DNA of 64,000 nt, taken from contig NC_089276.1 in assembly GCF_963678975.1 (NCBI RefSeq), positions 3,059,445 to 3,123,444 of the forward strand, in the 5' to 3' direction. The DNA comes from Dysidea avara. Its lineage: Eukaryota > Porifera > Demospongiae > Dictyoceratida > Dysideidae. Each line of letters opens with the position of its first letter. Within the stretch, counting starts at the first letter, position 1. Below the pieces are notes generated by a model. That model was not told where the DNA came from and searched no databases. It was given only the letters and a program-made list of their open reading frames with translations. The position numbers were made by a program, and so were the translations under genes. Positions 10,955 through 22,000 of the stretch are shown piece after piece.

Positions 10955-11500
10955 GCCTAATCTTTAGGGTCTTCATCAACAAGCTTCACAACTACCACAG
11001 TTGCTAATAGCTTCTTGTCATGGATGAATGCGATAACATCTCCCTTTTTCATACACCACTGCTGCTGGAATAACCTCACCAAATATAGTACATCCTGGAC
11101 ACTCAACAATATTCCCCACCATGTACACCCATTATCCCATTCCTTATGTTCGTAACTTATTCAACACAGACTCTAACATTGTGCGTTTCCCATAATTTGA
11201 GAATGTGTAAATGTTATAAACTACATACAACAATGCTCGTGTGCTTCATGTCACATCACAAAAATTAATCATTCTTATAGCTACAAAGCATCTGTTTTCA
11301 TTTCATTGTCAGCCACATAAGCACCCAGCTGGTTCCAAATTTGTACTGCTAATTATTGGGTAACCTCATCGTCATGATCATCTCCCAGTAGCCAACTTTC
11401 TCTAGCCTCCACTCTGCTGAGTTGGTCATTTGACAGTACAGGATCATGCTGTTCCCAGAGTAAGTGAGCCACACAGTCCACCACATTGTTCAATGAATGC
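10955..11500 (-). pseudogene. Coding-like fragments, possible exon relics
   Basis: On the minus strand, 11505-11353 reads an uninterrupted hydrophilic stretch (NNVVDCVAHLLWEQHD and onward) ending at a stop, and about 11060-10960 reads IAFIHDKKLLATVVVVKL and ends at a stop. Both look more protein-like than their surroundings. No family is recognised, and the two pieces need not belong together. Confidence 0.3.
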
Positions 11501-11504
11501 CATC

Positions 11505-11740
11505 TAGTTGAGAAATAACTGGGAAATAATCGAGAAGGTAACCGAGAAATAACCAAGTGGGTAACTGAGAAATGGGAAATAATTGAGAAGGTAACTGAGA
11601 AATGGGAAGCTAACTGAGGGAAGGCAACTGAGTAGTGAGAAATAACTGAGAAATAATCAAGAAAATAAGTGAGAAATGAGGAATATTTGGGAAAGTGAGA
11701 AAATATTTGAGAAATGAAAAATAAATGGGAAATAAGTCGA
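11505..11740. repeat. Degenerate tandem repeat rich in AACTGAGAAAT
   Basis: Short units such as AACTGAGAAATGGGAAATAA and GAGAAGGTAACCGAGAAATA repeat with variation for about 230 bp, purine-rich on the plus strand. The apparent minus-strand open frame over it is a by-product of the low complexity. Confidence 0.75.
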
Positions 11741-12436
11741 AACTCCACCATACCTGTTTACAATTATACCATTAGAAGATTATTACAAGTTCGCCGTGAT
11801 GTAATAAAATGCAACAATTTATCACATCATAAAAATATTTTATGGGATGTGAAATTAGCACTTGTATGGTTTGGCATACTGTCCAACAATACTGTGTGTT
11901 ACAACCACAATACGAGTGGCATTGTATAGGGAAATTTAAGGGCTTTCTTTCATTGCACAATGTGCTGTAGAGATTATGGGTGCTGATGTACTTTTGTGTT
12001 TTCTATATAATAGGGCAAAAACTCATGTATTTGTATTGGACAAGGGAATCACAAGGAATGACAAGATTTTTTGTATCAGCTTGACCAACCTGAGGTTGTG
12101 AAAGGGATAAAAGCAAATAGTACTTAATTAAGAAAAATCTATAGTAGCTACATATTTCTGATGAGGAATCAAAAACAGAGAGAACAACACCCTGTTAACT
12201 CAGTCTGATGTATTATGAGTTTATAACTTTTACCTTTTGTGTTTTTCTATGTTATTATGTACTTTATATATTTGACCATTGGTAATGGCTGGATTTGACC
12301 ACCACGCACCTCTGACAAAAACTCACCACACACACAGGGGGCACACGCAAGACACACAAACTCACCGCACACGTAAGACACACTGGACACACACAGAGTA
12401 GACACACACACACACAAAGAAAAACCTTCGGCTACC

Positions 12437-12735
12437 GTGCAGGCACAGTCACACCCACCCAGTCAACTAGTACTGGGACACAGGTCTGTACTCTACCCAG
12501 GTGCTTCACTTGGAGTTTGTGCAGGCAAATCCTCCTGGCGTAGGACTAGTAGCCCTCAAGAGGCTGTATGTACCATGTCTCAAAGACAAAGGTGTGGGCA
12601 CACAGCTGGGTGGACTGCTTCCCCAGTTGACAGCAGGTCACCAGGTCTTCATTATACAGCTGGGTAGACTGGAGCAACGTGAGTAAAGTTTCTTGCTCAA
12701 GGAAACGACAACACCAAAGTGGAATTGACCTTTCG
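12437..12735 (-). repeat. tRNA-derived SINE, 5'-truncated copy
   Basis: This segment matches the SINE at 12985-13268 in the same order: CAGGTCACCAGGT, then GAGTAAAGTTTCTTGCTCAA, then a weak B-box-like CAATTCC on the minus strand. The A-box end is missing where the TC microsatellite begins. Confidence 0.6.
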
Positions 12736-12747
12736 ATTACACACCTC

Positions 12748-12868
12748 TCTCTCTCTCTTCTCTCTCTCTCTTCTCTTCTCTCTCTCTCTCTCTCTTCTCT
12801 TCTCTCTCTCTCTCTCTCTTCTCTTCTCTCTCTCTCTCTCTCTTCTCTTCTCTCTCTCTCTCTCTCTT

Positions 12869-12909
<41 letters not shown>

Positions 12910-12966
12910 CTACACACACACATACACACACTACACACACACACATACACACACTACACACACACA
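12748..12966. repeat. Compound TC/CA microsatellite
   Basis: A (TC)n tract with regularly spaced TTCTCTTC interruptions (about 12748-12900) is followed by (CA)n with TACA interruptions (to about 12966). The interruptions recur with a period of about 30 bp. Long open frames across it on both strands are artefacts. CA-rich sequence also occurs at 12290-12425. Confidence 0.95.
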
Positions 12967-12984
12967 CTGTGAACTAATCAAATC

Positions 12985-13268
12985 TTCGTGGGCAGGACTA
13001 GTAACCTGTAGGAGACTGTACCGTGTCTCACAGATGAAGGTGTCGACGGCTGAAGTCCTACACCCATTGTGTGAGACATGGACATTTGGCATTTGCTTCC
13101 CCAGTTTACATCAGGTCACCAGGTTCCTACTTAAACAGCTGGGTATACTGAAACAATGTGAGTAAAGTTTATTGCTCAGCAACACCAATTTGGCATAACC
13201 TAGAATCCAAGCTGCAACCATTTGATTACTAGGCCAACACACTAACCACTTGGCTATGCTGCCTCACA
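12985..13268 (-). repeat. tRNA-derived SINE
   Basis: On the minus strand the head reads TAGCCAAGTGGTTAGTG (A-box-like, near 13257-13241) and GGTTGCAGCTTGGATTC (B-box-like, near 13219-13203), as in a tRNA-type RNA polymerase III promoter. The unrelated body contains GAGCAATAAACTTTACTC and CCTGGTGACCTGATG. The body is shared with 12437-12735 and more weakly with 40976-41110. It is non-coding and depends on an autonomous LINE for movement (family knowledge). Confidence 0.7.
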
Positions 13269-13269
13269 T

Positions 13270-15030
13270 AACACACACAGACACACACACGCATGCACGC
13301 ACACAAATACCAGACATGGGTCCAAGTACATGAGTACTTATACTGAAGTCCACTTTAGTACATATTTGATAGTACTTGAATTTTATTTAAACACTTGCTC
13401 AACTTTCCTAACATACACCCCATGTTACATACTTGAGAGGATGTGGATAGGCCATAGACAATAGCGACCTGGGACAGAGACTTGGTCTACCTCATACAAA
13501 ACATGGTGTATGCATGATGTAAAGCCTTCTTCTTGTATGCATGCACAAACCCATACTATTTAAATTCTACATACTTTTTGCACAATCACTTAGTGTCCAG
13601 GATATATTTTTTACCTTGACAGTCACTCTGCATCTACAGTGTGTGTGTAGGGTATTCCAACAGGCTGTAATTAAAAGACACACAGAATAAAACTTGTACA
13701 CTTATATGCAATGGAAGCAAGCAATCATAATTTACGTGCACACATATGGTTTACATTGCATATAGACTGCAAGTGGGGGAGGGGGTGGGGCTTGAAGGGA
13801 CACTTTATTACATTGGTATGTCATCATTATACTATTCATGCATCAGGTTCTACCAGCCATACTAGTGTAGTATCTGACTTCAAATAATTACAAAAATTGA
13901 AACTCTAACACAGCCTTGACAGAAGTCTACTCAGGACGCTACACATCAATGACATTTTTTGAATTGATTGATTAAATAGCTGCTACCGAATACCACTTTG
14001 GATAGAAGTGCAGCACATATCCCTAAATAATGATCTGCAAAATTGTAGTTAACTATTTTACTCAAGTACATATGTGCATACAATTGCACTTGCATTTTAG
14101 TTATCAACATGACTCAGAACCCTGTAAGCCCACAACACAGCATTAGACATGCTATTCTAACAAAAACTTTACAGACAAGCAAACTCTGCAGCCAGCTTTG
14201 GGCATGCACCCCTACTTAAACGAGCTAGGTTACTTTAATCAAGTAATTAACACCTTGACACTAAAATATAGTCTTTCAGTCATTGTGATCTATCTGTGGC
14301 CAAATGTATAAAAACACAATAGTATGCATGGATGCTGACCAATCAGAACAGCGAACACCTTCACTTATTACCAGGTTTGTATATACTGTGCAAAATAAAA
14401 GGTAGAGTTGCAATGGTGGGTGTTTGATGTACAGGCTACAGTTGGAAACTTATATGGACAAATTTTTTATGTTACAAAATTACTATGGGTGAATACACAA
14501 AGGATTTAGTGCTACGTGCTTAAATTGCATATAAGACTGCTTAGCTTGATCATGAAACAGCTAACTCACTCCTCCTTGTATAATCATGACTGTTTAGTAT
14601 TCATGCTTGTTAGAAAACCCTCAGACTTCATAGCCCATGAGCCAGGCCTAAAAAGTAGCTGATGCAAAAAAAAAATCTAAGTGAATTCTATTTCCCAAGC
14701 GGTTATTGTGAAGGGGAAAGAAGGGCTAAACTGACTGGATTACTTGATGAGGCCATTGCTATTGCTGCGGAGCAGAACGTTGGACCAAAGTTGGTCCCTT
14801 CGGTACTCCTAGCTGCTGACACCACTTAGACGGTGCAACTACTGTAACTACCTCACGTACTTTATATAGTGGGGAAAAGTGTGTGTATTAATGGGGAAAT
14901 TTTGATGATTTCCACTACCTGTCTATTCCAGTCACCTCAAAATCATGCTTGGTGTTCTAACTGGCATGTAGTCTTGATATGCGTACACTGATGCACTTGG
15001 GATTATGAAAAATTACTGTAACTTAAAGGT
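13270..15030. other. Stretch without recognisable genes
   Basis: I see only scattered short open frames and CA-rich patches (13270-13310). Nothing with domain-like content was found on either strand. Confidence 0.5.
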
Positions 15031-15032
15031 TA

Positions 15033-15297
15033 CAAGGGGGTGGCACTCCAATATACCCGTACCCCGATCTTCATCTTCGGTCAAAACAGAAAAAATAAGC
15101 CTTGACTTACACTAAAATCCACACTTGACCAAATCCTTGCATATTTTTGTAAAATTATAACTCTTAAAGTATCAATTGCGGTATACACTTTACAAACGAA
15201 GCTTGTCTTTTGACCTACTGCATATGTCTTGCTTGACTTTCGTTTTGACCAAGGACGAAGATCAGAGTACAGGGTATACTGGAGTGCCACCCCCTTG
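15033..15297. mobile_element. 265-bp MITE with GGGGGTGGCACTCCA ends
   Basis: The left end CAAGGGGGTGGCACTCCA and the right end TGGAGTGCCACCCCCTTG are reverse complements. The inverted repeat continues inward imperfectly (ATATACCCGTACCCCGATCTTC against GAAGATCAGAGTACAGGGTATA). No target duplication is obvious, and there is no coding capacity. Confidence 0.75.
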
Positions 15298-15616
15298 GAT
15301 TATCAGTGTCTACATTTTAGGGTGTGCTTTTTGAGGGGTTCTCTGTAATTTAGTCAGGCTTCAGTAGAATTTCTGCAGGTCCCTACTTAGTGGGATAAAT
15401 AATTACACAATTTGGTCCTATAGCTTGTCATGGAGAGCGGGCACACACAAAAGAACAAAACCTGATACAGGAACGTGTTACCTTCAGGCCCTTGGTGTAC
15501 TTACAATAACCCTTATCACTTACACAACCCTTATCACTTACACAACCAAGTACACAACACGTAGCTACTCACACAAGAAGAAATCAGCGGGGCCCTCATA
15601 CCTCTCGCGATCTAGG

Positions 15617-16660
15617 CAGACTGCTACTGAGGATTTCCAAATCTTTGCAACACGAGGGGTCCGCCACGACCTTAAAATCCTGTACGAGATTCCGAATCCC
15701 ACGAAATTTCAGGCAAGATTCCGGATTCCAAGAAATATTTAAATTACTGAAATCCAATTAACAAAATTAAAATCCTGTACTCAAACAAAATTAATGACAC
15801 GCTAGCCCTACAGCAATGCGTGGAAAGGTAACAGCTACCTCGAGCTACTCTCTTGGATAGACGATCAGTGCCTCGGACACTCTCCTCGAATGCCGGCGAG
15901 CTCAGACAATGCTGCTCAACTTCGTGTTCAACTCGCACCTAACTCGGCACCTAAACTTCATTAGCTACTCATTGTAGACTTCGCTGTACCTGGGATAGGC
16001 TCTGGATTCGCCTTGTGGTTCGCTGTTAATCGGAGACACAACTACAGACTCGGCAAAACTCGAGACTCGACTATTCAGCAGTTCGACTCTACACTCGTGC
16101 TCTTTTGAACCCATAAAAGCTCTTAAACACCTATATAGACACAGTAAGTTTAAAGCGAAGTGAAATTAACAGCTCAAGGCAAGTTATAACAGACCAACAA
16201 GCTTATAGCTGCATCTCGAGCTGCATACCACGAGTTGCACGCTATTAGATTATCCGGAATTATTCGGAAATTCACGGACTTTAATCAACCAAAAGATTCC
16301 AGATTCCAAGGCAAGATTCCAGATTTTGTGCGAGATTCCAAGGGATTCCAAATGACTTGTACGGGATTCCAGCCCGTGACGGACCCCTCATTGCAACACT
16401 ATAAAAGCGCAATTAATGCGTTCACGTGAAATTTAAAATTCCTATAACACGCCATGCGACCAGTGAAACACTGACACACGAGTATAAAATCTATCAACAA
16501 GTGACTTGATTGAATCATAACCGTTGGTCCGGTCTAAAGGGTCTAAACCGTCGATGGGTAAGGGGCAGGACAGGAAGTGACGTGCTAGATCACGTTTTTC
16601 CGCTTTGCGTTTCAGACGTGTTCGAGGACGTGTTGCAAAGATTTGGAAATCCTCAATAGG
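15617..16660. repeat. Segment with inverted ends GAGGATTTCCAAATCTTTGC
   Basis: GAGGATTTCCAAATCTTTGC near 15620 recurs in reverse complement at 16629-16655. A longer inner inverted match (GAGGGGTCCGCCACG at 15650 against CGTGACGGACCCCTC at 16376-16390) has GATTCC-rich flanks. The structure suggests a non-autonomous element, or two nested copies of one repeat family also present at 3700-3870. It ends just before the foldback element at 16746. Confidence 0.5.
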
Positions 16661-16745
16661 TGCTAGGCTATGGTGCGCTGTACGGCGCTGTAAAACAAGG
16701 CAACTTGATATCGTTACTATTAAATAGACCATTATGGTATATGGT

Positions 16746-18291
16746 AGGGTCCGCAACGCGAAAAATCGATATCCTCCAATCAACTACCTAACTATTGTCA
16801 TGTGTTAGGCTAAGTGTAACTTGAATAACACCAGCGTGGCAGCCAAGTTTGTCACTTTCTTCTGGTAGAAAACGATACAAATGTCTTAAAATCACGTGAT
16901 TTTTCGTTCCAGCAGTTCGTAGGGTTCTTCGTATGCCACGATATTCACTCTCAACATTGTTCAAGTAGTCTATCATCAACTCAAAGTATTGGTGGTTTGA
17001 TTTTATTGGTCAGTTTCCGGTGGCAGCACGATCTGTGCAGCTTTTTGGCGACAGACAAAATGTTTCTTGCTCTGGAGCACAGGACAAACAGAGCAGCAAC
17101 TGCGCCGTGGGTCAGCAATGACCAGTACTAAGTAAAGTACCTGCATGCGGAGTAATGTTATAATTGAAGCTTGTTAGCCATCTGGCTGAGCCATCTATAT
17201 GCTGAAATTCGGCCAAAATGACGCGATTTTTGCAAACAAATACCAGAATGGTTGATACATCAGTGAGACAGTCTCCAACAGCAACGATACGAAGCTTATA
17301 AACACCTAACGATACGGCTATCTCGCCCAGTAAACGCAAAGAGCAATCCAATGCATGAAATAGGCACTCACGTGATTGATATTCAAATCTCGGAAAATAC
17401 AATCATAATCTATTCCAATGACATTAAAATCACTTGGAATCAAGTGACAATCAGTTTATGTGCATTAGGTTCAACATCTCGATTAGCCCAGCAGTCTGAG
17501 ACTCTCCCTATGATGCCGTCACAGCATAAAACTCACCCGCACTGGCCCAGACCACGCCTGAGTGAACAATTAACACAAATATTTACAAAAGGAGCACACT
17601 GCATGGTTCCTATTCAGAAATGAAAGCGATTTCAAGGGTATTTTCGTGATTTAAATTTCGATCACGTGAGTGCCTATTTTATGCATCGGATTGCTCTATG
17701 CGTTTACTGGGCGAAATAGCCATATTGTTAGGTGTTTATAAGCTTCGTATCCTTGCTGTTAGAGACTGTCTCACTGATGTATCAACCATTCTGGTATTTG
17801 TTTGCAAAAATTGCGTCATTTTGGCCGAATTTCAGCATATAGATGGCTCAGCCAGATGGCTAACAAGCTTCAATTATAACCATACTCCGCATGCAGGTAC
17901 TTTACCTAGTACTGGTCATTGCTGACCCACGGCGCAGTTGCTGCTCTGCTTGTCCTGTGCTCCAGAGCAAGAAACATTTTGTCTGTCGCCAAAAAGCTGC
18001 ACAGATCGTGCTGCCACCGGAAACTGACCAATAAAATCAAACCACCAATACTTTGAGTTGATGATAGACTACTTGAACAATGTTGAGAGTGAATATCGTG
18101 GCATACGAAGAACCCTACGAACTGCTGGAACGAAAACTCACGTGATTTTAAGACATTTGTATCGTTTTCTACCAGAAGAAAGTGACAAACTTGGCTGCCA
18201 CGCTGGTGTTATTCAAGTTACACTTAGCCTAACACATGACAATAGTTAGATAGTTGATTGGAGGATATCGATTTTTCGCGTTGCGGACCCT
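16746..18291. mobile_element. Foldback element with about 650-bp arms, split by BEL/Pao
   Basis: The left arm (16746-17398) and right arm (about 17641-18291) are near-perfect inverted copies around a 242-bp loop. The ends are AGGGTCCGCAACGCG and CGCGTTGCGGACCCT. A BEL/Pao element interrupts it at its last five bases (ACCCT, 18287-18291), repeated at 37402-37406. After the BEL element the flank reads ATATATGGT (37407-37415), matching GTATATGGT before the left arm (16737-16745). The element therefore has a 9-bp TSD with one mismatch, typical in length of Mutator-type insertion. Each arm holds the same 63-residue frame (RTLRTAG, LGCHAGVIQVTL). Its meaning is unknown, and it may be a captured fragment. 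Confidence 0.85.
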
Positions 18292-18395
18292 TATCTGAAA
18301 AGGGAATCAATTTATTCACCCAACTTGATGTCAGCACGTGATTATTTATATTGTATAGGCGCTTAGCATAAAGGCGCCAAATCCTGTTTCTATGC

Positions 18396-18746
18396 ATGGC
18401 ACTGGCCTCGAGGTATTTATTTCAAGTTGTTGTGCTCGAAGATAGAACTATGGAGCTGTCCACTTCAACGTGGCAAGAAGGATTGAAAAGAGTTGGAGAA
18501 TATTACGAAGGATTCGTGAAGATGAAGAATGTTGATGATTTGTTGGCCAAGCATAGCACTGAGACAGTTACTACTTATGGTACCAGACGATCTAGAACAA
18601 TTGGAGTTTCATCTGCTTGTTTAACTAGTGAAGCGTCAGCTGGGGAGAAAGAAAATCATCAATCATCAGTTAGTCATTTTTGCACTTCAAGCAGCAGTCT
18701 GGCCATAGATAAACTCTTGAGCATCTATATGACTTGTAAATGTTAG
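18396..18746 (+). CDS. Probable first exon of the MULE gene
   Basis: An open frame just inside the left TIR encodes a hydrophilic segment. The ATG at 18450 starts MELSTSTWQEGLKRVGEYYE, and the stretch contains an S/T-rich part further on. In MULE genes of this type a short N-terminal exon of this kind precedes the zinc-binding and DDE exons. I could not find a splice donor in phase with the next exon, so the 3' limit is open; the stop at 18744-18746 may lie in the intron. It could also be a chance frame, but its position directly inside the TIR supports coding. Confidence 0.5.
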   Translation: MALASRYLFQVVVLEDRTMELSTSTWQEGLKRVGEYYEGFVKMKNVDDLLAKHSTETVTTYGTRRSRTIGVSSACLTSEASAGEKENHQSSVSHFCTSSSSLAIDKLLSIYMTCKC

Positions 18747-19070
18747 CTAATTTTCTATTGACTGCTGGTTGAATTGAGTGTATGGTATTTGATATGTACA
18801 ACAATACTCCATATGGAGGTCTGTACATTTTAAATATATAATTATTATTTATGCTGCCAAGGTCACGTATTGCATAAGATACACTAACTATTTCCTGCTG
18901 CAATTTCAGTTCATAGCTAAGTTAAAATTTCAGAGGGGTTTTCAGAACCCCAGGAAACTCCCCGAAATACACCCCCGTTTACTATGTAGATATTATTACA
19001 CCAGCATTGTTTGCTTTCAGTTTTTTTGGTACATAAACTGTATGCTTACTATCAATCTGCTATACAATAG

Positions 19071-22000
19071 AATGTGAGAAAATTGTACTGGAGAAAAAAT
19101 GAAGGAAGCAAGAATGTGTGCTTTGATAATTCACCATTTACGGTAGATAGAGAAGTTCTGCTGGATTGTCAGTATGGACCACAATATTGGAAGGAGAAGG
19201 AGAAAAAGAATAAGCAGCTACGCTTGCAAAGCTCAAGAAAAAAGGGATGTTGTGCTCATATTAAATTGCGGTATTACACAGTATATAAGGAATTTCAACT
19301 GTGTGACACTGTTACTTCTATGATGAATTCTAGACAGCTGCGAAATAAAAAGGAGAAAGCATTGAAAGACCTTAGAGGTCAAATAGTCGCTGGAAAAGTC
19401 AAAGGCGAAGAGTACTGTTATGTTTCTCTTCCTACATTAAAAGCTCATACTGATCACAGTTTCACAGAAGTATCTGGTTATAGCCAGAGAGTCCACCCCA
19501 TTCTAATAACAAAGATAGCAGAGTTAGTTGCTGATGGAATCACAGATATACAGGAAATAAGAAAGATGCTAAGGAATTATGTGAAACACACAGTTTCTGC
19601 CCAACTAAACATAACACCCTGTCATACGGATAGATCATTTTATCCGATGGTATGTGACATTCGAAACCACGTATCCAAAGCTAAAAGAGCCCTGCAGTTG
19701 TCAATACTGGACCAAGAAAATCTGAAATTAAGAATTGAAGAATGGAAAAAGTCTTCTTCTTCCAACCATTTTTTCAGGCCTTACATTAAAAAGTCTGGTG
19801 GGCAGGTTGATCAAGATGAATCAACAGGCAATGATAACATCCAGTCCAGCACAAGTTATGATGATGACCTTGATGATTGCTCCAAAACATTTTTGTGGGT
19901 ACACCAAGAAAAGTGGCAACGAGATCTCCTAGTCAAATATGGCAATATCATAACGTTGATTGATGCCACTTACAAAACAACAAAATATGAAGTAGCTTTG
20001 TTTTTTCTATCTGTAAAAACTAATGTAGGCTATGTGGTGGTAGCTGAATTTGTTGTTTCCTCAGAATCAGCTGAAGAGATTGGAGAAGCAATTTCTATTT
20101 TGAAGAAGTGGAATCCTAAATGGAATCCAGCATATTTCATGAGTGATTTCTCAGATGCAGAGTATCTTGCAGTCAAAAATGTCTTTCCATCTACCCCAGT
20201 ATATATTTGTGACTTTCACAGGGAGCAAGCGTGGGAGAGATGGACAAAGGACCATAAACATGGTCTTTCCAATGAAGAAAGGGAGAAGGTTCTTGACCTG
20301 CTACGTGAGTGTGCACATGCACCAGTGCCAAGTCAAGATGAAGAAGTACCGATAGACTACTATTACCAGTGTGCAGTGAAACGTCTAAAGGAGTCACGTG
20401 TATGGAAAGATCATACTGCTTTACAAGAGTGGCTCATTGGAACATGGCTGGGAATTCCTGAGGTAAGTTTTGAACATGCCCTTGTTGTTAGGGTAATTAA
20501 TTGAAAATAACAATTGACTTGTTTACGCTCTATACAATGTCATGTATATAGTACATGTACTTTTAATGCAATTTCAGTCTACAATAGTAGTAGTCTGTAT
20601 AACGCCTGATATTCTTTGTTAATTAATTGGTGTTATCTGCTTTTGTTACAGAGGTGGGCAAGAGTCTATCGTCAAACTTCTTTTCACGCAGCTGTTGAAA
20701 CTAATAATGGTATAGAAGCTCAAAACAAAGTTTTGAAATATAGTTATTTGCCACACAGAAGAAACATTACACTTTCATGTCTAGTTGAGATACTGATTGA
20801 CAGTTTTCTTCCAGATTCTCATGAGAAATACATATTTCAGAATTACAAAATGAGCTCCACTTACCGGTCATACAGTGATGATGTTCCAAAGTATCTGCAT
20901 GGGCGGCCGCCAGCTTTGATCAAACACTGCTTAAATCGACTAGATAAAGCAAAGAGAAAATTTACTAAAGAATCTTTTCTAAGCTGTGACATTCAGAAAG
21001 GAAAGTTTAGTCTTGCTGGTGAAACAAGCACCCATCACATTGATTTTGGATTATCTGATGGTCAGCCTTCTTGTACGTGTGGTGACTGGTCTAAAACTCA
21101 CTATCCTTGTAAGCACTTTTTTGCGTTTTTTTTTGTACCAGTCTGGTTGGAGGTGGGATTCACTGCCAGAAGCATATTTGAATAGTGCATATATGTGTAC
21201 TGATACTCACGCACTGACAGAAGCAACAATGGTGAAAGGTATTATGCCTGATGCAGTGCCTATGCTGGAGAGTCAGACAGATCTAGATGTGGATGATTTC
21301 TGTGTGGAAATAGGGATTCCACCTAAGGAAGAAACTGGTGCCGGGTTACTGCCACACACGATCACAAAGAGTAGTCTTGAAGGCATCCCGAATGATGCGA
21401 TGGCCTGCAGCTCAAATGATGCTACACCTACAATTAACACTGAAGTTAAGTCACAAGAATTAGAATTTTCCGATTTGAAGAAACGGGTATGCAACAGATT
21501 TGTAATTTAATGTATTGCACATACCATGCATTATTTACATTTTCTAGTTAGAGCAATGCTATATTAATATCTTTGTTAACTGCAGAAACCTCAAGAAGGG
21601 AAGCGGACACAACAACAAATAAGAATTGTTTTAAAGAAAGTTGAAACATTGTCTTTTAATATCATAGATAAGGATAAGCTTAAGGTTTTAAAAGGCAAAT
21701 GTGATGAGCTGGAAGTATTGGCCAGAGATTTGGCACCCTCAACTGATGGCCTTATCTTAAGGCCTAGCTTATCCAGTACACTAACTGCACGCAGAGCAAA
21801 GCTTAAGTTTAAGTCTAGATTTTCGTCATTGACTACTATTCATTGTAAAAGAGGTAGAAAGAGGCAAGATTGGAGAATTAGAAACAGAGTTGGTGTGAAG
21901 GCAGCCAAATTGAGAAAGGTATATATACCTTATTGCTTTAGAGTATAATAGATAATGGATATTATACACAGGCATTGTTAGAAGATAACAGTTGCAGTGG

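Noticed and set aside
12546-12972. Long open frames on both strands rich in R/E or S/L
   Set aside because: They are translations of the TC/CA microsatellite and have no protein character beyond the repeat.
13445-13470. CCATAGACAATAGCGACCTGG resembling the P element tip
   Set aside because: Only a short gapped match with no partner end; likely chance.
18058-18249. 63-residue open frame as a real small gene
   Set aside because: It lies within the foldback arm and is duplicated exactly in the other arm; arm identity explains its preservation.
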